8,057 nucleotides of DNA from Acidobacteriaceae bacterium (GTDB lineage Bacteria > Acidobacteriota > Terriglobia > Terriglobales > Acidobacteriaceae). A program made the position numbers and the translations under genes. The DNA lies in contig JASHUF010000018.1 of assembly GCA_030040175.1 (NCBI GenBank), positions 1-8,057 on the forward strand. Reading direction: 5' to 3'. The notes under the pieces are model-generated. The model saw only the letters and a list, made by a program, of their open reading frames with translations, was not told where the DNA came from and did not search any database. This document shows, piece after piece, positions 1 to 5,360 of this stretch (positions within the stretch are counted from its first letter, which is position 1; each line of letters opens with the position of its first letter).

Positions 1-25
1 GGATGTTAAAGAAGCTGTCAAGTAA
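1..25 (+). CDS. rpmF: Probable C-terminus of ribosomal protein L32 (partial)
   Basis: Only the last seven codons are visible, in the frame starting at base 2, reading DVKEAVK and then TAA at 23-25. The other two forward frames give either an immediate stop or a run into plsX. L32 genes often sit directly before plsX, and L32 proteins in several phyla end in a short charged tail after their zinc-binding region. The call therefore rests on synteny and a compatible tail, not on a recognisable domain. The gap to plsX is about 20 bp, consistent with one operon. Any other small gene ending here would look the same. Confidence 0.45.
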
Positions 26-45
26 ATCCTGTAGAATCCTGCGTG

Positions 46-1104
46 ATGCTTTATAACATTGCGCTTGACGCCGTCGGCTCCGACAAGGCTCCCGAACCGG
101 AGATCCGGGGAGCGATCCTGGCCTGCCGGGCGCTGCCCGTGCGCGTGCACCTTGTGGGCCCTGAGCCGGAGCTCCACGACCTGCTCGACGAGCACCTGGA
201 AAACGAAGACCTGCCCATCGTGATCCACCATGCCTCCGAGCGCATCGGCATGGAAGAAAAGGCTGCGCATGCGGTGCGCAGCAAGCGCGACAGCTCCATG
301 CGCGTGGGACTCAAGCTGGTGCGCGAAGGCAAGGCCGCGGGCTTTGTAACGGCGGGCAACACCGGCGCGGCCATGGCCACGGCCAAGATGGTGCTGGGCG
401 CGCTGCCGGGCGTGGACCGGCCGGCCTTGGCAACGCCCATGCCGACCGCCAAAGGGAATCCGTGCGTGCTGCTCGATGTGGGCGCCAACGTGGACTGCAA
501 GGCGCACAACCTCGAGCAGTTCGCGGTGATGGGCGAAATGTACGCGCGCAGCGTGCTCAAGATTCACCAGCCGCGCGTGGGCCTGCTTTCAATCGGCGAA
601 GAGGAGAGCAAAGGCAACGAACTCACCCGCGAGGCATTGCCGCTGCTCAAAGCCCTGCCCATCCACTTCATCGGCAACGTGGAAGGGCGCGACATCTTCA
701 ACGGGCACGCCGACGTGATCGTGTGCGACGGGTTTGTCGGCAACGTGGCGCTCAAGACCAGCGAAGGGGTCGGCCGCTTTGTCCGCGAGGTTCTGCGCGC
801 CTCGCTCACGCGCACCGTCACCGCGCAGGTGGGGGCGCTTCTCTCCCGCCGCGCCTTCAACGATTTTCGCCGCCGGCTGGATTACACCGAGTATGGCGGC
901 GCGCCGCTCCTGGGCGTGCGCGGCATCTGCATCATCGGCCACGGCTCCTCCAACGACAACGCCATCTACAATGGCATCCGCGTGGCCTACGAGTTTGCGC
1001 GCGCCGGGACCAACGAGCGCATCGAACAGGAGTTCTCCACCCGTTCCCGGCGGCACGCACAACCGGTCCGCCAACCTGACGGCCCTGACGCAACCATTCA
1101 GTAA
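46..1104 (+). CDS. plsX: Phosphate acyltransferase PlsX
   Basis: PlsX converts acyl-ACP and phosphate to acyl-phosphate, the donor for PlsY in the first step of phospholipid synthesis. It is a peripheral cytoplasmic enzyme. The protein has about 352 residues, normal for the family. It opens with [18 protein letters not shown], a variant of the usual DAMGGDxAP signature. It then shows the family blocks [49 protein letters not shown] and [16 protein letters not shown], and near the end [18 protein letters not shown]. Two adjacent in-frame starts exist, GTG at 43 and ATG at 46. Neither has a clear Shine-Dalgarno sequence, so the ATG was preferred. fabH or other lipid genes, which often follow plsX, are not present. 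A Trm112-like ORF follows after 27 bp. Confidence 0.95.
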   Translation: MLYNIALDAVGSDKAPEPEIRGAILACRALPVRVHLVGPEPELHDLLDEHLENEDLPIVIHHASERIGMEEKAAHAVRSKRDSSMRVGLKLVREGKAAGFVTAGNTGAAMATAKMVLGALPGVDRPALATPMPTAKGNPCVLLDVGANVDCKAHNLEQFAVMGEMYARSVLKIHQPRVGLLSIGEEESKGNELTREALPLLKALPIHFIGNVEGRDIFNGHADVIVCDGFVGNVALKTSEGVGRFVREVLRASLTRTVTAQVGALLSRRAFNDFRRRLDYTEYGGAPLLGVRGICIIGHGSSNDNAIYNGIRVAYEFARAGTNERIEQEFSTRSRRHAQPVRQPDGPDATIQ

Positions 1105-1131
1105 GCGTTCGTCAGCGCCCCGTCGACAGTC

Positions 1132-1341
1132 ATGCGCGCCGTGCCTGAGATCAAATTCGACCCGTCGACGGCCGCGGAGCTGGCCTGCCCGGTCTGCCAC
1201 GGCAATCTCCGCCGCAGCGGGACAAAGCTGGACTGCGAGTCGTGCGGCCGTTCCTATCCCATCGTCGATGGAATCCCGGTGCTCATTGCCGAGCGCGCGG
1301 AAACTGGCGCTCAAGGAGAGATTCTCCGGAGGAGCGATTGA
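1132..1341 (+). CDS. Trm112-like zinc-ribbon protein (UPF0434/YcaR type)
   Basis: This is a 69-residue protein. Its core reads LACPVCHGNL, then LDCESCGRSYPIVDGIPVLI. The two CxxC pairs (Cys19/Cys22 and Cys35/Cys38) probably bind one zinc. The YPIVDGIPVL strand is the hallmark of the Trm112p-like family. In eukaryotes Trm112 is an obligate partner and activator of several methyltransferases. The role of the short bacterial members is poorly defined, so no specific partner is claimed. It lies 27 bp after plsX and is probably co-transcribed. The ATG at 1132 is used; a GTG at 1141 is an alternative that keeps the whole domain. Its stop lies only 20 bp from the end of the convergent small membrane-protein ORF, and no convincing terminator hairpin separates them. 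Confidence 0.85.
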   Translation: MRAVPEIKFDPSTAAELACPVCHGNLRRSGTKLDCESCGRSYPIVDGIPVLIAERAETGAQGEILRRSD

Positions 1342-1361
1342 ACCGGCATGACCGGGAAGCG

Positions 1362-1520
1362 CTATCTTCTGCGATAAAAGGGAAGAACAATCAGCGCCGC
1401 AATGGCCGTGGCCACAACCATCGCCAGTGCGATGAGACTGTAGAGAAGCGCCAGGTTCGGGCCGCGCGGCGGTTCTTCCTCCGCCGGTTCGTTCTTTCGC
1501 GGGCGCTCGAGGTCATTCAT
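1362..1520 (-). CDS. Small single-pass membrane protein (hypothetical)
   Basis: Reading the minus strand from ATG at 1520 gives 52 codons to TAG at 1364-1362. The first 20 residues are charged and proline-rich, with a run of Glu (EPAEEEPPRG). About 25 hydrophobic residues follow (LALLYSLIALAMVVATAIAA and on to IVLPF), and the protein ends in YRRR. That is one clear transmembrane helix with a basic cytoplasmic-looking C-terminus. The start overlaps the stop of the upstream permease gene by 8 bp (1513-1520, ATGAATGA), which suggests translational coupling. I do not recognise a family. It could be a small accessory subunit of the permease. The overlap, the orderly hydrophobic helix and the clean stop argue for a real gene; its short length leaves doubt. 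Confidence 0.65.
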   Translation of the reverse strand: MNDLERPRKNEPAEEEPPRGPNLALLYSLIALAMVVATAIAALIVLPFYRRR

Positions 1521-2787
1521 ATTTCAATGCCTCCACCGGATCCATCTGCGCCGCACGGGTAGCGGGAACGGTTCCAAAGATGACGCCCACCGCGACCGCT
1601 GCCGCGAGGGCGGCGATCACCGACCACCACGAGAACGGAAAAACGTAGGAAGTAAAGAAGCGGACCGAGAGCGGCGGCAAAAGGCCAACCACAATCCCCA
1701 ACAACCCGCCGAAGAGCGAGATGAGGACGGCTTCGGCGAGGAATTGCAGCTTGATTTCGCGGTAAGTGGCCCCCAGCGCTTTGCGGATGCCGATTTCGCG
1801 TATGCGCGCCCGCACGTTGGCCAGCATGATATTCATGATGCCCACGCCCCCGACCGCCAGCGTGACCGCAGCCACCAGCACCAGGACGGCGGTGATGATG
1901 TTGGCGATGTTTTCCGCCATGGTCAGCACTTCTCTCATGGTTTGCGGCTTGTAGACCGAGTTGGGCCGGTGACGCGACTGGATGATATGCAGAATCTGGT
2001 TTGCCGCGTCGGGGACCTCTGCCATGGTGCGCATGGAGAAATAAAGCTGGCGCAGGTTTTCGGTTCCGGCGAAGTAGCGCGCCACGGAAAAGGGAATCAG
2101 GATGGTCTGGTCGGCAATCTCCGACTCACCCATGTCGGTAACCGCCTCCCTGAAGACTCCGATGATGGTGAAGGGAATGCCCTGAATCTCGAAGCTCTGC
2201 CCGACGGCCTCGTCGTCGCTGCCGTAGCGCGAGCGGGCGAAGTCCTGGGTGACCACGGCGCACTTGAGATGGGCCGAGTCGTCGGTGTCGTCAAAGAACC
2301 TTCCATCCGTGACCACCAGGTTGCGGATGTGCTGATAATCCGGACTCACGCCCAGCACCAGCGTGTCCTTCACCACGCCGCTGCCGAAGCTGATGCGCTC
2401 GTGCATATCCAGGACCGGCGACGACCATCGCACGTCCGGCATCTGATCGTCGACGGCTTCCTCGTCTTTGCGCGTGAGGTAGTCGTTGTAAAGCACGCGC
2501 TCGGCGGCCGTGGTTCCCCCGCCGGCATATTCCACTTCCACTGAGTTGGTCTCGATTTTCTGCAGCTCTTCGAGGATGTAGCGCTTGCCCGTCAAACCGA
2601 TGGTGACCACCCAGATGACCGACGCCGTGCCGATCACCATGCCCAGGGCGGTGAGCAAAAAGCGGGTTTTGCTGGCCCGAAAGCTATCGAGGGCGAGCTT
2701 CAGGATCTCGCTCAGGAGCATGGTCCGCCGGGCGCTGAGCAGCGTCTCTTCGAAGCTTCGGCGGCTGGCCTGTTGGATCGGATTCAT
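1513..2787 (-). CDS. ABC transporter permease, MacB/FtsX type
   Basis: This is a membrane subunit of an ABC exporter or mechanotransmission complex (MacB_PCD plus FtsX domains). TM1 lies at about residues 43-64 (FLLTALGMVIGTASVIWVV). A periplasmic domain of roughly 230 residues follows. Three C-terminal helices lie at about 297-322, 349-374 and 386-407. The family signature GGVGIMNIML-ANVRARIREIGIRKALGA is intact, and the end PATRAAQMDPVEALKYE is typical. No nucleotide-binding domain is fused and no ATPase gene lies nearby, so its ATPase must be encoded elsewhere or shared. The substrate is unknown. Three in-frame ATGs compete. The one at 2787 has AGGA five bases upstream and gives 424 residues. 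The one at 2721 gives the usual 402-residue form starting MLLSEILKLALDS. The one at 2871 adds a non-family N-terminus and has no Shine-Dalgarno sequence. Confidence 0.9.
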   Translation of the reverse strand: MNPIQQASRRSFEETLLSARRTMLLSEILKLALDSFRASKTRFLLTALGMVIGTASVIWVVTIGLTGKRYILEELQKIETNSVEVEYAGGGTTAAERVLYNDYLTRKDEEAVDDQMPDVRWSSPVLDMHERISFGSGVVKDTLVLGVSPDYQHIRNLVVTDGRFFDDTDDSAHLKCAVVTQDFARSRYGSDDEAVGQSFEIQGIPFTIIGVFREAVTDMGESEIADQTILIPFSVARYFAGTENLRQLYFSMRTMAEVPDAANQILHIIQSRHRPNSVYKPQTMREVLTMAENIANIITAVLVLVAAVTLAVGGVGIMNIMLANVRARIREIGIRKALGATYREIKLQFLAEAVLISLFGGLLGIVVGLLPPLSVRFFTSYVFPFSWWSVIAALAAAVAVGVIFGTVPATRAAQMDPVEALKYE

Positions 2788-2861
2788 GCGTTCCTGAGTT
2801 ACCAGATGCGAAAACTGCCCGCGCGTATCCCATAATTCCCAGGGAAAGCATCGCATCGGCT

Positions 2862-2895
2862 CCCACTTCATAGCTTACGCGCTTGGAAGGACCAA
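2862..2895 (-). promoter_or_regulatory. Weak candidate promoter for the permease gene
   Basis: On the minus strand TTGGTC (2895-2890) is followed after exactly 17 bases by TATGAA (2872-2867), predicting transcription from about 2860. The hexamers match the consensus only moderately. An inverted repeat, CTTGG/CCAAG at 2882-2896, overlaps the -35 and could be chance. If real, this promoter excludes the ATG at 2871 as a start, because that ATG would lie inside the -10, and it favours the ATG at 2787. Confidence 0.25.
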
Positions 2896-2970
2896 GAGCG
2901 CCGGATCGGCCGGATGCCCGGCCAATTCCGGGCGGTTTTGGGGATTCCGGGGAAGCGCCAGCAAAATCGC

Positions 2971-3097
2971 GGGCTCTACGGCATTTTCTGAGTTACTGTG
3001 TCCTTTTCCTTTCCTCGTAAGGTCGCCGCTCCCTGTTGGTCGCGTCGACTCTGCCTTCCGTCTTCGGGATACAGCTACTCAGAAAATGCGTTAGCCC
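2971..3097. repeat. Long imperfect inverted repeat in the rsmA-permease gap
   Basis: The arms are at about 2971-3003 and 3067-3097. Each contains an exact 13-base match, GCATTTTCTGAGT at 2981-2993 and its reverse complement at 3077-3089. The similarity extends inward (CTGTGTCC against CTGTATCC) and outward (GGGCT in both), with a few mismatches and small indels. About 63 bases lie between the arms. There is no ORF or transposase. It resembles a palindromic dispersed element or a small MITE-like unit, but copy number cannot be judged from one window. The rest of the gene-free stretch 2788-3156 holds GC-rich sequence, the weak promoter noted above and a short hairpin at 3094-3106. Confidence 0.6.
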
Positions 3098-3106
3098 CTG
3101 AGGGGC
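3094..3106. repeat. Short GCCCC-TGA-GGGGC hairpin
   Basis: This is a perfect 5-bp GC stem with a 3-base loop, abutting the right arm of the large inverted repeat. It lies about 50 bases beyond the rsmA stop on the minus strand. The T-run (3108-3111) is on the plus-strand side, where there is no upstream plus-strand gene to terminate. On the minus strand no T-run follows directly. It is therefore more likely part of the repeat element than a terminator. Confidence 0.4.
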
Positions 3107-3156
3107 GTTTTCTCATCGCCATGGGCGATTGATGCAACCAGTTCCTGGAACGGCAT

Positions 3157-3978
3157 TCACCTCCGGATTCCAGTCATCGGCGCCTGAGAATTCGAGCCCA
3201 GGCTTCGCCACAGCGCCGCCAGCGCTTCCACCGGCACGGTCTCGGTTCTTGCCTGGGCTCCGATGCCGGTTTGAGCCAGCGCCGATGCGATGGCCTCAGA
3301 GGCGTATCCGGCGGCGCGCAGGTTGTTGGCCAGAGTCTTGCGCTTCTGCGCGAACGCCTGGCGCACGAAGCGCAGGAATCCTTCCCCTTCGACGCCCAGC
3401 TCGGCAAATCGCGGGGCGAAGCGCCAGCGAAACACCGTGGAATGCACCTCGGGCGGCGGCGAGAACGCCTCCGGCGGCAGGGTGAACAGCTTCTCCACTG
3501 CGCCGTGCATCTGCACCGTGACTGAAAGCAAGCCATAGTCGCGCGAGCCGGGCGTGGCGGCAAGGCGGTCCGCCACTTCCCGCTGCACCATCAGCACCGC
3601 CGACTCGAGCGCCGCGCAGCTGGCCGCGAGCTTGAGCAGAATGGGAGAAGTAAGGTAATACGGCAGATTGCCCACGACCGGAAGCCGGCCGCCCGCCGCT
3701 ATGCTGGCCGCGGCAAAATCGAAGCCGAGCACGTCCTGCTCGATGACGCTCACCTGCTCGGGCGCGAACCGGCTGCGAAGCTGGGCGGCGAGCTCGCGGT
3801 CCACTTCCACGGCGAGGACACCGTGCGCGCGGCCGGCCAGGAATTGCGTAAGGATCCCGCGCCCCGGCCCGATCTCGACCACGGTTTTCTCCCGAACGTC
3901 GCCGAGGGCCGCCACAATCCGCTCCGCGGCGCTCGCGTCCGAAAGAAAATTCTGCCCGAGTTTTGGCCTGGAAGGCAT
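3157..3978 (-). CDS. rsmA: 16S rRNA (adenine1518/1519-N6)-dimethyltransferase RsmA/KsgA
   Basis: RsmA dimethylates two adjacent adenines in helix 45 of 16S rRNA, using S-adenosylmethionine, late in 30S assembly. The protein starts MPSRPKLGQNFLSD, the N-terminal RsmA signature. It then shows the SAM-binding motif VVEIGPGRGILTQFL, an acidic ribose-binding site in LAVEVDREL, and the catalytic motif GNLPYYLTSPIL (NLPY, motif IV). The region FTLPPEAFSPPPEVHSTV and the FAQKRKTLANNL block are also typical. The length of 273 residues is normal. The ATG at 3978 was chosen because AAAGGAAG lies a few bases upstream. An in-frame ATG at 3999 would add seven residues but has a C-rich upstream region. Transcription probably starts near 4040 from a promoter that overlaps the divergent cysD promoter. 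Confidence 0.95.
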   Translation of the reverse strand: MPSRPKLGQNFLSDASAAERIVAALGDVREKTVVEIGPGRGILTQFLAGRAHGVLAVEVDRELAAQLRSRFAPEQVSVIEQDVLGFDFAAASIAAGGRLPVVGNLPYYLTSPILLKLAASCAALESAVLMVQREVADRLAATPGSRDYGLLSVTVQMHGAVEKLFTLPPEAFSPPPEVHSTVFRWRFAPRFAELGVEGEGFLRFVRQAFAQKRKTLANNLRAAGYASEAIASALAQTGIGAQARTETVPVEALAALWRSLGSNSQAPMTGIRR

Positions 3979-4022
3979 GACTTCCTTTGATGTTCGCATC
4001 CGGGAGGTGCGCTGGGGCGGAA

Positions 4023-4058
4023 TTGCATCTTAAGCAGGGGTTTGCTATTATGATTCAG
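4023..4058 (+). promoter_or_regulatory. Candidate sigma-70-type promoter of the cys operon
   Basis: TTGCAT (4023-4028), a 17-base spacer and TATTAT (4046-4051) match the vegetative consensus well. TG at 4043-4044, one base before the -10, makes an extended -10. The predicted transcription start is about 4058-4059. It falls at or one base before the ATG of the short Cys-containing ORF, and about 180 bases before cysD. Confidence 0.55.
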
Positions 4059-4075
4059 ATGGTTAGCGCCTTCAA
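4040..4075 (-). promoter_or_regulatory. Candidate rsmA promoter overlapping the cysD promoter
   Basis: On the minus strand TTGAAG (4075-4070) is followed by 17 bases and then CATAAT (4052-4047). That is close to TTGACA-17-TATAAT and predicts a start near 4040, about 60 bases before rsmA. Its -10 hexamer occupies almost the same base pairs as the plus-strand -10 (4046-4051), so polymerase could use only one of the two at a time. Confidence 0.45.
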
Positions 4076-4127
4076 CGCCCGCTTCTGTTGTCGCCTGTCG
4101 AACAGCTTCGACGGGTGTATGCGCTAG
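4059..4127 (+). CDS. Candidate cysteine-containing leader peptide (uORF) of cysD
   Basis: This is a 22-codon ORF, ATG at 4059 to TAG at 4125-4127, in the leader of cysD. It begins MVSAFNARFCCRLSN and ends DGCMR. Cys10 and Cys11 are tandem TGT codons (4086-4091), and Cys20 is a third TGT. Three Cys in 22 residues is high for a random ORF, and it sits ahead of sulfate-assimilation genes. The predicted transcription start is at or next to its ATG, so it would be translated without, or almost without, a 5' leader; no Shine-Dalgarno sequence is needed or seen. Cys-rich uORFs ahead of sulfur genes are known in actinobacteria, including leaderless ones in mycobacteria, where they mediate cysteine-responsive attenuation. 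That this ORF does the same is inference. An in-frame ATG at 4050 lies within the -10 and is unlikely to be transcribed. Confidence 0.6.
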   Translation: MVSAFNARFCCRLSNSFDGCMR

Positions 4128-4196
4128 TCTCTGATCCTGAGCACAATCGATCCAGAACACGCACCCGCCGCTGAATGCCGGGTGAGTCTGCGTGTT
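4094..4196 (+). promoter_or_regulatory. Candidate attenuator RNA structures in the cysD leader
   Basis: Hairpin A pairs CCTGTCGAA (4094-4102) with TTCGACGGG (4107-4115): 9 bp with one G-U pair and a CAGC loop. It starts 2 nt after the tandem Cys codons, so a ribosome stalled there would cover its 5' arm. Hairpin B pairs AACACG (4156-4161) with CGTGTT (4191-4196) and CACCCG (4162-4167) with CGGGTG (4179-4184), leaving a 6-base bulge on the 3' side. The sequence CGGGTG also occurs at 4112-4117, overlapping the 3' arm of A, and could capture CACCCG. The pairings A, A-with-B and B are thus alternatives, as in classical attenuators. A long T-run after B is lacking (only GTGTTTG), so control of cysD translation may be likelier than transcription termination. 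CGCTTC at 4080-4085 is also complementary to the cysD Shine-Dalgarno region at 4227-4232. No folding energies were computed. Confidence 0.45.
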
Positions 4197-4240
4197 TGAC
4201 CGGCCTTCAGCCTTAGCTCCCCCAAGGAAGCGAGGTCCCA

Positions 4241-5191
4241 ATGCCGGTCGCCGAAAGTGAAGTTCAGTCGCCGCCTGCCGAAGTTGTGCGGTCCCGCCGT
4301 CTGAGCCATCTTGAGCTGCTCGAAGCCGAAAGTATCCACATTCTGCGCGAAGTCGCCTCGGAGTTCGAGCGGCCGGTGATGCTCTACTCCATCGGCAAGG
4401 ACTCTTCCGTCATGCTGCGGCTGGCGCAGAAGGCCTTTTATCCCGCGCCCATTCCCTTTCCTCTGCTGCACATCGATACCGGCTTCAAGTTCAAAGAGAT
4501 GCTCAAATTCCGCGATGAGTACGCAAAGTCCATCGGCGCGGAGCTGCTGGTGTGGCGCAATGAGCCGGCCATCGCTGCGGGAACCAATCCCATGGTGCTC
4601 GATACCAAGCGCTGTTGCGGCCTGCTCAAGACGCAGGCGCTTCTCGATGCGCTCAGGCATTACAACTTCGACGCGGCCTTTGGCGGCGCGCGCCGCGACG
4701 AGGAAAAATCGCGCGCCAAGGAGCGCATCTACTCCTTCCGCGACGCGGCGGGGCAGTGGGACCCGAAGAATCAGCGGCCCGAGCTCTGGAATCTCTATAA
4801 CGCGCGCATTCATCCCGGCGAAAGCATTCGCGTCTTTCCGCTTTCGAACTGGACGGAGATGGATGTGTGGCAGTACATTCACGAGGAAAAAATTCCCGTG
4901 GTCGATCTTTACTTCGCCAAAGAGCGCCCCATGTACGTGCGCGGCGAGGCATTATTGCCCATCGAGCAGGACTTCGTCGCCCTTCCCGGCGAAAAGCCGC
5001 AGATGGTCAAATGCCGTCTGCGCTCGCTCGGCTGCAGCCCGTGCACCGGCGCCATCCGCTCCGGCGCGGACACCATTCCCGCCATCATTGCCGAGCTCAT
5101 CTCGTTCCGGAACTCTGAGCGCGCCCATCGCGCCATCGATCACGACCAGGAAGGTTCGATGGAAATCAAGAAGCGCGAGGGGTACTTCTAA
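4241..5191 (+). CDS. cysD: Sulfate adenylyltransferase small subunit CysD
   Basis: CysD is the catalytic subunit of the heterodimeric ATP sulfurylase. With the GTPase CysN it forms APS from ATP and sulfate in the cytoplasm. The protein has 316 residues, normal length. It has the N-type ATP pyrophosphatase loop [12 protein letters not shown] (about 48-59), [12 protein letters not shown] (73-84), [16 protein letters not shown] (147-162) and [15 protein letters not shown] (199-213). The end, [13 protein letters not shown], is almost the same as in E. coli. Near the end it has LGCSPCTGA where E. coli-type proteins have LGCxPLTGA, so one extra Cys. The ATG at 4241 has GAGG five bases upstream (4232-4235) and AAGGA at 4224-4228. 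It is the first full gene of the cys operon, preceded by a long structured leader. Confidence 0.96.
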   Translation: MPVAESEVQSPPAEVVRSRRLSHLELLEAESIHILREVASEFERPVMLYSIGKDSSVMLRLAQKAFYPAPIPFPLLHIDTGFKFKEMLKFRDEYAKSIGAELLVWRNEPAIAAGTNPMVLDTKRCCGLLKTQALLDALRHYNFDAAFGGARRDEEKSRAKERIYSFRDAAGQWDPKNQRPELWNLYNARIHPGESIRVFPLSNWTEMDVWQYIHEEKIPVVDLYFAKERPMYVRGEALLPIEQDFVALPGEKPQMVKCRLRSLGCSPCTGAIRSGADTIPAIIAELISFRNSERAHRAIDHDQEGSMEIKKREGYF

Positions 5192-5193
5192 AG

Positions 5194-5235
5194 CAGGGAA
5201 CAGGGAGTAGGGAGTAGAGAACAGAGAACAGAGGC
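5194..5235 (+). repeat. Six-copy 7-base tandem repeat (YAGRGAR)
   Basis: Directly after the cysD stop six heptamers run head to tail: CAGGGAA, CAGGGAG, TAGGGAG, TAGAGAA, CAGAGAA, CAGAGGC. The last is degenerate. The consensus is YAGRGAR. It is purine-rich on the plus strand, so transcripts carry several Shine-Dalgarno-like AGGGA cores that have no start codon nearby. It looks like a variable-number microsatellite. Confidence 0.75.
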
Positions 5236-5267
5236 TAAGGCCGGCGGCATGGATGGTTTTGTAAAAG

Positions 5268-5287
5268 GGCACGGCTTCAGCCGTGCC
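5268..5287. repeat. Palindromic unit between cysD and cysN (hairpin 1)
   Basis: GGCACGGC (5268-5275), loop TTCA and GCCGTGCC (5280-5287) form a perfect 8-bp stem. No T-run follows, so it is not a standard intrinsic terminator. Palindromes of this look are, from memory, common between genes in acidobacterial genomes, where they behave like REP elements. That has not been verified here. Confidence 0.65.
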
Positions 5288-5309
5288 GATAGGGGCCATA
5301 AAAAACGTG

Positions 5310-5325
5310 CGGGGCTTTAGCCCCG
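5310..5325. repeat. Palindromic unit between cysD and cysN (hairpin 2)
   Basis: CGGGGC (5310-5315), loop TTTA and GCCCCG (5320-5325) form a perfect 6-bp GC stem, 22 bases after hairpin 1. Together with the heptamer tandem it fills most of the 169-bp gap between cysD (stop 5191) and cysN (start 5361). The rest of that gap shows no ORF or promoter worth calling. In an operon transcript the two hairpins could stabilise the cysD part or reduce read-through. Confidence 0.6.
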
Positions 5326-5360
5326 GACCAGCAAGGGAATGCTAAGCATCGGAGGCCGGG

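Noticed and set aside
589..1314. A 241-codon minus-strand frame over plsX and the Trm112-like gene
   Set aside because: It spans two genuine genes on the other strand and the translation has no recognisable domain, so it is an antisense shadow.
1744..2544. A 266-codon plus-strand frame inside the permease gene
   Set aside because: It is antisense to the periplasmic domain of the permease, with His/Asp/Gly-rich low-information translation and no motif.
3979..3999. The upstream ATG at 3999 as the rsmA start
   Set aside because: It lacks a Shine-Dalgarno sequence, whereas the ATG at 3978 has AAAGGAAG at good spacing and begins the conserved family N-terminus.
4059..4240. A SAM, SAH or other known sulfur-metabolism riboswitch in the cysD leader
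   Set aside because: I looked for SAM-I, SAM-II and SAH consensus cores and did not see them. The Cys-codon ORF with alternative hairpins explains the leader better.
4124..4882. A 252-codon minus-strand frame covering the cysD leader and most of cysD
   Set aside because: It is antisense to CysD, which has all its motifs. It would also run through the candidate cysD leader structures.
5268..5325. Intrinsic terminators between cysD and cysN
   Set aside because: Both stems are strong but neither is followed by a T-run, and cysN has no evident promoter of its own, so they are better read as palindromic repeats.
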